Below are positions 57,689 through 64,000 of a DNA stretch of 64,000 nucleotides, in pieces (position 1 is the first letter of the stretch; each line of letters starts with the position of its first letter). The DNA comes from Actinomycetes bacterium. GTDB taxonomy: Bacteria > Actinomycetota > Actinomycetes > S36-B12. The DNA lies in the NCBI GenBank assembly GCA_024639145.1, contig JAHEIZ010000003.1, positions 105,333 through 169,332 on the forward strand. Direction: 5' to 3'. Below the pieces are notes generated by a model, which was not told where the DNA came from, did not search any database, and saw only the letters and a program-made list of their open reading frames with translations. The translations under genes and the position numbers were made by a program.

Positions 57689-58411
57689 TCAGGCGCCGAG
57701 AACGGTGGCGAGATGCGGGTGCGGAATCGTGATCTCGACATCATCGACCCAGATATGCAGCACGGCATTGACCACCGTCGCACGATGACAGTGCCCGCCG
57801 GAGAGGCGATCGAGTGAGAGTGCATGCAGGTGCAATCCGGGAATCACCTCGCCGTCGTTGACATCCGGGAAGCGGAAACCGACGAGGGTTCCTGTCCAGG
57901 CGGTGAACTCGAATTGCACTTCATGCTCGAGTACCTCGGTCAGCGGCTTGTACGGCGGAGTCTGCCCTGGCTCGCTGCGAAGCAGCACATCGCTGAACAC
58001 TCCATCAATGCGCACCGCAGCAACGAGATGATCGTGATGCTTGTCGAGCAGTGACAGCACGTGGTCGATATGCGCGGTGACGCCCTCGAAGGTGAGGCCT
58101 GCGGGCAACTCCTCGATGATCTCTTCACCGCCCTCGGCGACAACCGCGAAGGGAAGACCAAGGGATCCCGCTGCGCGGACAGGGATGCCGTCGACAGGGA
58201 TACACCACACCTCGCCGTCGAAGGCGACGATTTCGCCGTCAACAGCTTCGGCCACGCCCAGTCCGAGGAGTGAGCCAGCGAATGCCTCCTCCACCGTGGT
58301 CACTGCTTCATAGTGACCTTCGAAAAGATCAGTGACGATCTCGATCTGGCGAATGTGACCGTGGTGATCCTCCGCGCGGTGCACGGCGGAAGCGAGGGCT
58401 GCATCGAACAT
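57689..58411 (-). CDS. budA: Acetolactate decarboxylase
   Basis: GVFSDVLLRSEPGQTPPYKPLTEVLEHEVQFEF; GTLVGFRFPDVNDGEVIPGLHLHALSLDRLSGGH zinc/active site. Confidence 0.9.
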   Translation of the reverse strand: MFDAALASAVHRAEDHHGHIRQIEIVTDLFEGHYEAVTTVEEAFAGSLLGLGVAEAVDGEIVAFDGEVWCIPVDGIPVRAAGSLGLPFAVVAEGGEEIIEELPAGLTFEGVTAHIDHVLSLLDKHHDHLVAAVRIDGVFSDVLLRSEPGQTPPYKPLTEVLEHEVQFEFTAWTGTLVGFRFPDVNDGEVIPGLHLHALSLDRLSGGHCHRATVVNAVLHIWVDDVEITIPHPHLATVLGA

Positions 58412-58474
58412 GGGCTCAACCTAGCCAGCGCTCAGCATCCCGTCAGGGATGCCGTGCGAGTCTTGATGTGTTGT

Positions 58475-58513
58475 CACCTGGGCCGGTTCCTCCCCCGAGT
58501 ACCGGCCCAGGTG
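58475..58513. repeat. Inverted repeat, 13-bp stem
   Basis: CACCTGGGCCGGT-13 nt-ACCGGCCCAGGTG. Confidence 0.8.
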
Positions 58514-58541
58514 CGGCACACGTTTCCTCCTCCATGGGAAC

Positions 58542-58581
58542 GAGTAAGCCCCCGCTGTTCGAAGGCAGCGGGGGCTTACTC
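58542..58581 (-). terminator. Intrinsic terminator of trpB2-like gene
   Basis: GAGTAAGCCCCCGCTG-TTCGAAGG-CAGCGGGGGCTTACTC 16-bp perfect stem. Confidence 0.82.
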
Positions 58582-58591
58582 ACGTGCAGGG

Positions 58592-59971
58592 CTACCCCGC
58601 GAAGTTCACCTCGGGGATCGTCGACAGCGCCTCAGCGAAGCGCGCATCGCTGACCTCTTCGTCGACCATGGAGCCGCTGAGGTAGGCGTCGTAGGCCGCA
58701 AGATCGAAGTGACCGTGGCCGCAGAGTGCGGTGAGGATAACGGTCTCCTCGCCGGTCTCCTTTGCCTTGAGTGCCTCGCGCACGGCAAGGGCCAGTGCGT
58801 GAGTCGGCTCCGGTGCCGGAACGATGCCCTCGGTGCGGGCGAACTGCACTGCAGCCGCGAAGCACTCGGTCTGCGGAACGGCAACGGCTTCCATCATTCC
58901 CAGCTCGTAGATGTGCGAGATGAGAGGCGCCATGCCGTGGTAGCGCAGGCCACCGGCGTGGATCGGGTCAGGAATGAAGTCGTGACCCAGGGTGTGCATC
59001 TTCATCAGCGGGGTCATGCCTGCGGTGTCGCCGAAGTCGTAGCGGTATTCGCCTCGAGTAAGTGACGGGCACGAAGCCGGCTCGGCCGCGATGATGCGCG
59101 GGTTGATCTTGCCGGCCATCTTCTCGCGCATGAACGGGAAGGACAGACCGCCGAAGTTCGAGCCGCCGCCGGTGCAGCCAACGATGTGAGTCGGCGTATC
59201 GCCGGCCATCTCGAGCTGGAGAAGTGCCTCCTCGCCGATGATCGTCTGGTGAAGGAGCACGTGGTTGAGCACGGAACCGAGGGCGTAGCGCACGTTCTCA
59301 TTGGTTGCCGCAACCTCGACTGCTTCGGAGATTGCGATGCCGAGTGAGCCGCTCCAGTTCTTCGGATCCTTCGCGAGCTCACGACCTATGGCGGTGAGGT
59401 CAGATGGCGAACGATGCACCTTGCCGCCAAAGGCCTCGATCATCAGGCGGCGGTAGGGCTTGGCATCGAAGGATGCGCCAACCTGCCACACCTCGCACTC
59501 GAGGTCGTAGAGCGCACAGGCGAAGGAGAGCGCGGTGCCCCACTGGCCGGCACCAGTCTCGGTGGTCAGCTTCTTGGTGCCGTCCTTCTTGTTGTAGTAC
59601 GCCTGCGGCACCGACGTGTTGGTCTTGTGCGAACCGGCCGGCGAGACACCCTCGTACTTGTAATAAATACGCGCGGGGGTGCCGAGCGCCTGCTCGAGAC
59701 GGTGCGCACGGAAGAGGGGGGACGGCCGCCACTGGCGGTATACGTCGAGGACTCCGCCCGGGATATCGATGTAGCGATCTTGCGAGACCTCTTGCATGAT
59801 CAGGTCGATCGGGAACAGGGGCAGCAAGTCATCGGGGCCGACGGGATCCATCCGACCGGGGTGCAGGGGCGGGGGCGGGGGCGCCGGCAGATCGGGAACG
59901 ATGTTGTACCACTGCGTGGGCATCTGATCCTCGGTCAGCAGGTACTTGTGCTGGCGCACTGCGTCGTCCAT
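58592..59971 (-). CDS. TrpB2-type PLP-dependent tryptophan synthase beta-like protein
   Basis: YEGVSPAGSHKTNTSVPQAYYNKKDGTKKLTTETGAGQWGTALS; GCTGGGSNFGGLSFPF. Confidence 0.93.
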   Translation of the reverse strand: MDDAVRQHKYLLTEDQMPTQWYNIVPDLPAPPPPPLHPGRMDPVGPDDLLPLFPIDLIMQEVSQDRYIDIPGGVLDVYRQWRPSPLFRAHRLEQALGTPARIYYKYEGVSPAGSHKTNTSVPQAYYNKKDGTKKLTTETGAGQWGTALSFACALYDLECEVWQVGASFDAKPYRRLMIEAFGGKVHRSPSDLTAIGRELAKDPKNWSGSLGIAISEAVEVAATNENVRYALGSVLNHVLLHQTIIGEEALLQLEMAGDTPTHIVGCTGGGSNFGGLSFPFMREKMAGKINPRIIAAEPASCPSLTRGEYRYDFGDTAGMTPLMKMHTLGHDFIPDPIHAGGLRYHGMAPLISHIYELGMMEAVAVPQTECFAAAVQFARTEGIVPAPEPTHALALAVREALKAKETGEETVILTALCGHGHFDLAAYDAYLSGSMVDEEVSDARFAEALSTIPEVNFAG

Positions 59972-60200
59972 CGCGATCCCCTTCTCGGGTCTTCCCATGC
60001 GGCCGTGATCCACGCTGCATGACCGAGGGAATCTCGCCTCGGGCGAGCGACGCTACCTGAGCACATGCCGGGTCGGGGCGAAATTGCGCGAGCTGGATCG
60101 GGCCTCGAGACCTGCCCGGCGAGCTCCCGTCCTACGATCGCCATAGAGAGGACGCGGCGGGCTCCGCCGGTACCTCCCAGATATTCGAGGAGATACCCGC

Positions 60201-61241
60201 ATGACCATCGAGGCTGTCGGCCACGACTGCGTCTATGCGACCGCGGGCTGGGGCATTCACGATGAGCGCTGGGTCGCCGCTCTGCTCGAGCTCGGATTCC
60301 ATCCCTTCGTGATCTCCCTTGGCCGAGATGCCGCCGATGCCCTCGAGCTGCGGGAGGCTGTCCTCGCCGCCGCCACGATCGATGCAGTCGCGCGACCCGT
60401 TCTGGCCGGGCCTCTTCACTGCGTCACCATGGCCCTCGCCGATCTGCCCATTCCCGTTGTCGGGCTCTCCTGGGGCTACGACCTGAGCGACCTCGATCGC
60501 GATGGCGCGGATCTCGGCTGGCTCACCGGGCTACATGGACTCATCGTCGACAGTGAGGCCAATCGCGCGATCGCCCTGGCTGCAGGGGTCGATGCCGCGC
60601 GCATCACCTTCATGCCGTGGGGCGTCGATCTCGATGCCTTCCCCTTCCACGCTCCGTGGATCGATGCCTTCGAGCTCGGAGTACCCCCGCATGCACCGCT
60701 CGTGCTCAGCCTTCGCGCGCACGAGCCGATCTATCGGGTTGCCGACATCATCCGGGCCTTTGCGCGCGTACCCCGGCGTCCTGACATTCACGAGGATTTC
60801 CCGGATCCGCACCTGATCATCGGGCACCAGGGCTCGCTCACGTCGGAGCTGAAGGCACTGGTGCGCGAGCTCGAGATCGACAAGCGCACTCGCTTCATCG
60901 GCACCGTCCCCGAGTCCGAGCTCGTGCCGCTCCTCGGCCGCGCCAGTTGCTACGTCACTGCCTCGGAGGTTGATGGCACGTCGGTCACCCTGCTCCAGGC
61001 GATGGCGTGCGGAACTCCGGTGATCGCCAGCGATACCCCGGGCAACCGCGGGTGGGTGCGAGAGGGAGTAACGGGCTCGCTCTTCCCCGTCGGGGACATC
61101 GCCTCACTGACCGAGCACCTGATCACGGCCACCGCGGTATATCCGCAGGACATCGTCGACCAGGCACGGCAGCTCGTCGAACGCGAGGCCGATTGGCAGG
61201 CCAATCTGGGCCGGCTCGCCCGAGCTCTGCGCCCCTCCTGA
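60201..61241 (+). CDS. GT4-like glycosyltransferase
   Basis: VESELVPLLGRASCYVTASEVDGTSVTLLQAMACGTPVIASDTPGNRGWV. Confidence 0.85.
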   Translation: MTIEAVGHDCVYATAGWGIHDERWVAALLELGFHPFVISLGRDAADALELREAVLAAATIDAVARPVLAGPLHCVTMALADLPIPVVGLSWGYDLSDLDRDGADLGWLTGLHGLIVDSEANRAIALAAGVDAARITFMPWGVDLDAFPFHAPWIDAFELGVPPHAPLVLSLRAHEPIYRVADIIRAFARVPRRPDIHEDFPDPHLIIGHQGSLTSELKALVRELEIDKRTRFIGTVPESELVPLLGRASCYVTASEVDGTSVTLLQAMACGTPVIASDTPGNRGWVREGVTGSLFPVGDIASLTEHLITATAVYPQDIVDQARQLVEREADWQANLGRLARALRPS

Positions 61242-61429
61242 CCTGCCTTCCCCCGCCAGGCCGAATGTCCGATTCCTCCCTTAATGTTGTTACTGGGGCG
61301 TAAGTGACGATGTGGCCCATCCCACATGACCCCCGAAAGCACGTCCGTTATTCGGATGGTTAGGTCGCAGGACGTAAGTCCCTTACGTAACGTCAACACC
61401 GTTGTCGGCCACAGGACCGCATTCGCGGA

Positions 61430-61625
61430 CCACCGTCAGCACGCTGAATCACCAGATCTGCCAAGGCTTTTTCGAAAGCGGCGACGGAAACGGTGTACCG
61501 GGGAACCATCCGGGTCGGAGCACCACGCCGACCCATGGGGCGAATCGGCGGCAGAACCCAGAAATGGGGATGTCGTCGTAGGGCAACCTTCAAGGCCCGA
61601 GTCCGTCAGCTCACCTGGGAAGCGG
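61430..61625 (+). ncRNA. ydaO-yuaA type c-di-AMP riboswitch
   Basis: Ordered conserved blocks: CGCTGAATCACCAGATCTGCC, GGGGAACCA, ATGGGGCGAATCGG, AGGGCAACCTT, CCCGAGTCCGTCAGCTCACCTGG; just upstream of NlpC/P60 gene. Confidence 0.88.
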
Positions 61626-61642
61626 ATCTCGAAGGGAACCGC

Positions 61643-62230
61643 GTGCGTACGGTTTTGCGCTCCACCGGCGTCCAATGGACAGCCATCGTTATCGCCCTCG
61701 TGGCATTGATCGTGACGATCATGCTGCCGTCGAGCACCTCGCGTGCTGAGGCTGCGACCCCCACCCAGGTGCACTCCACCGTGATGATCGCCCGCCTCGG
61801 CACAGTGCCAACGGCAAAGACCAGCTCGGCCGCTGCCCGCAAGGCGCAGATCAAGAACCTGCGCATGAAGCTGGTCAAGGTCGCCAAGGCCCAGGTTGGC
61901 GATCGATACTCCGCCGGCTCGGCCGGCCCCAACGCCTTCGACTGCTCGGGCCTGACCCGCTACGTCTACAAGACCGCAATGGGCAAGACCCTCCCGCATC
62001 AGTCGCACTCGCAGTTCGGCATCGTCAAGAAGATTCGCCTGAAGGACGCCCAGCCGGGTGACCTGGTGTTCTTCTTCCGTCACGGAGCCCATCACGTCGG
62101 CCTCTACATCGGCGGCGGCAAGATGGTCGACGCTGCCGGTTACGGCAAGGGCGTTCGCGTCAGCCCGATCCACGGCTCGTGGTGGGGACGCACATTCAGC
62201 GGCGTGGGAAGAATCGTTCCGGCTGCTTAG
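61643..62230 (+). CDS. Secreted NlpC/P60 peptidoglycan hydrolase
   Basis: VGDRYSAGSAGPNAFDCSGLTRYVYKTAMG; LPHQSHSQF; PGDLVFFFRHGAHHVGLYIGGG; GTG start with GAAGGGA ribosome-binding site. Confidence 0.9.
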   Translation: MRTVLRSTGVQWTAIVIALVALIVTIMLPSSTSRAEAATPTQVHSTVMIARLGTVPTAKTSSAAARKAQIKNLRMKLVKVAKAQVGDRYSAGSAGPNAFDCSGLTRYVYKTAMGKTLPHQSHSQFGIVKKIRLKDAQPGDLVFFFRHGAHHVGLYIGGGKMVDAAGYGKGVRVSPIHGSWWGRTFSGVGRIVPAA

Positions 62231-63573
62231 TCCGCGGTCGGGAAGTTCACTCGCACCGCAAGCCCGCCGAGTGGCGAAGTTTCCGCTGTCGCGTCACCGC
62301 CTGCGGCTCGTGCGGATTCCTGCACGAGCGCCAGGCCAAGACCTGAACCGCCCGGCACGGCCTTGCTACCGCGGCTGAATCGCTGGAATACGGCTACCTG
62401 CTCATCGACAGGAAGCCCCGGGCCGTCGTCAGCAACGACAAGCACGACGTTGCGGCCTTCCCTCCGTAGCGTCACGTGAATGCGACTGCGTGCGTAGGAC
62501 ATCGCGTTGCTGAGCAATTCATCGGTGATCTTCGCGACAGTGCCCTCGCTCGACATGATCCACAGATCGGGAGTGATATCACTTGTCAAAGTGATCTCGT
62601 TTTCGTTCGCGATGAGCTCAGCTTCTGCGATGCGCCCTGCCACCTTTGTCGACGCATTCATGCGCCGGACAGAGGTGCTGCCGGAATCCGATCGAGCCAG
62701 CGAGAGAACCTGATCAATGCGGTGAGTGAGTCGATCGACCTCGGCTGTCGCAGCAATCGCCTCGGTACGCACGGCATCTTCTGTGGTGATGTCCTCGATT
62801 GCCTCAAGTCGAAGTCGGACGCCGAACAGCGGGGTACGCAGGTGGTGTGAGGCATCGGCGGCAACGCGCTCTGTGCGCGCGAGAATTCCGTCGAGCTTGC
62901 CCGCTGTCGAGTTCAGTGCAGATGCGACCGAACGCACTTCAGCCGGACCTTCGGTCTCCGAGGCGCGCAAGGCGAGGTCATCGGGCAGTGCGCGGGCTAC
63001 GCCTGCAAGGCGACGAAGCGGAGACGCAATCGACCGAGCCAGCAGCCACGCGACGACAGCCGCCACGGCCATGACGGCTACCACGAAGAGCAGCAGCCAC
63101 TTCTGGGTCGAGCGCACCACATTGGTGACCTCGTTCTCCGGAATCGACAGCCGCACCGCACCGCTCACCTGCTGGTTCTGCACGACGGGCGCCGCGACAT
63201 ACCGAAGGTCGGCGCCCAGGGTCGACGACGTGCGCACGTCAGTCGTGAGAAAGCCCTCCAGCGCCTTGGTGATCTCAGGTCGATCGAAGGCACGATCGAG
63301 AGTGGAGTCACTGCTATCGGCGATCAACTTCGCATTCGTGTCGACGACGACGACTCGAGCACCGGTGGACTCATGAATGTCCTGAGTCTCCTTCGCCCAC
63401 AGTTCTCGCGGTTGAGATGAGAGCACCGATGCTGCACTAAGTGTCGCCACTTCGAGGCGCGAGATGAATTGGTCGCGTTGGTCATTCGCCACGATGATCG
63501 CGAGGGGAACGGCGAGCGCAATCGCGACGAGCGCGACGAGCGCCGTCATGGCGATCACGAGCCTCTTGGTCAC
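62227..63573 (-). CDS. Two-component sensor histidine kinase
   Basis: HAMP, ADASHHLRTPLFGVRLRLE H-box, DELLSNAMSYA N-box, VVADDGPGLPVDEQ. Confidence 0.95.
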   Translation of the reverse strand: MTKRLVIAMTALVALVAIALAVPLAIIVANDQRDQFISRLEVATLSAASVLSSQPRELWAKETQDIHESTGARVVVVDTNAKLIADSSDSTLDRAFDRPEITKALEGFLTTDVRTSSTLGADLRYVAAPVVQNQQVSGAVRLSIPENEVTNVVRSTQKWLLLFVVAVMAVAAVVAWLLARSIASPLRRLAGVARALPDDLALRASETEGPAEVRSVASALNSTAGKLDGILARTERVAADASHHLRTPLFGVRLRLEAIEDITTEDAVRTEAIAATAEVDRLTHRIDQVLSLARSDSGSTSVRRMNASTKVAGRIAEAELIANENEITLTSDITPDLWIMSSEGTVAKITDELLSNAMSYARSRIHVTLRREGRNVVLVVADDGPGLPVDEQVAVFQRFSRGSKAVPGGSGLGLALVQESARAAGGDATAETSPLGGLAVRVNFPTAD

Positions 63574-64000
63574 GCAGCGCCCTCGCCAAGTCGATAGCCG
63601 ACGCCACGCACGGTCTCGACAAGTGACGGATCACCGAGCTTCTTGCGAAGCGTCGCGATGTGGACGTCAAGAGTCTTGCCGGTGCCGATCCAGACCGGAT
63701 CCCACACGCGAGAGAAGAGCTCCTGGCGAGATACCGCGCGACCCGGCTCCTCGGCGAGCACGGCAAGCAGGTCGAACTCCTTCGCGGTGAGCTCTATCTC
63801 CTCGCCGTCGACAGTCACGACATGTCGCGTGCGATCGACTAACACACGACCACCGCCCACAGTGGGCTCATTGCGGCGGCGGCGCGCGATCGCGCGCACC
63901 CGGGCGGCGAGCTCGCGGACACTGAATGGCTTGACCACGTAGTCATCGGAACCGAGCTCGAGGCCCACGATGCGATCGGTCTCCTCGCCGCGGGCGGTCG
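63570..64000 (-). CDS. OmpR-family response regulator (partial, runs off right edge)
   Basis: [29 protein letters not shown]; winged-helix VRGVGYRLG. Confidence 0.95.
   Translation of the reverse strand, partial: TARGEETDRIVGLELGSDDYVVKPFSVRELAARVRAIARRRRNEPTVGGGRVLVDRTRHVVTVDGEEIELTAKEFDLLAVLAEEPGRAVSRQELFSRVWDPVWIGTGKTLDVHIATLRKKLGDPSLVETVRGVGYRLGEGAA

Noticed and set aside
61493-61642. N-terminal 50 aa of the computed NlpC/P60 ORF
   Set aside because: Overlaps the riboswitch leader; the ribosome-binding site and signal peptide point to a start at 61643

Overview
64 kb of high-GC chromosomal sequence from an actinobacterium. The lineage call is inferred from gene content: the dtd/YgfZ-like/Fur/nitrobindin block, tRNA adenosine deaminase-associated protein, ROK polyphosphate-glucokinase-like kinase and iol genes of Corynebacterium type. 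Left to right: (i) a type IV pilus locus (pilB N-terminus at the edge, pilT, pilM/N/O-like genes, three large modular minor-pilin-like proteins) next to a membrane protein ending in apparently degenerate GGDEF and EAL domains; (ii) an XRE regulator plus a Lys/Pro-rich protein with a 5-residue (L/M/I)PK(V/F)(D/E/S) repeat; (iii) a housekeeping block (dtd, YgfZ-like, fur, nitrobindin, DsrE-like, LytR_C, tadA, upp, dsbB-like, ParA-like); (iv) an ATP-grasp/alpha-E/transglutaminase operon; (v) NDH-2-like, Rieske, glnB, amtB, FkbM methyltransferase, divergent Nramp, ABC-F and two tRNAs; (vi) a myo-inositol catabolism and uptake region of about 15 kb (iolA, iolD, iolE, two LacI regulators, CUT2-type ABC transporter, iolG, iolB, aldolase-like, iolC) whose three transcription units share a TTGGAGCGCTCCAA palindrome; (vii) a third tRNA, DUF3800, flippase, acetolactate decarboxylase, TrpB2-like, glycosyltransferase; (viii) an NlpC/P60 hydrolase behind what looks like a ydaO-type c-di-AMP riboswitch, then a two-component system running off the right edge. 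No CRISPR array, rRNA, prophage or IS element was recognised. Most of the window is ordinary core and catabolic genome. The best second-look items are the modular pilins with the degenerate GGDEF-EAL protein, the PK-repeat protein, the LacI operator regulon and the riboswitch. All family calls come from reading translations by eye; no database search was run.
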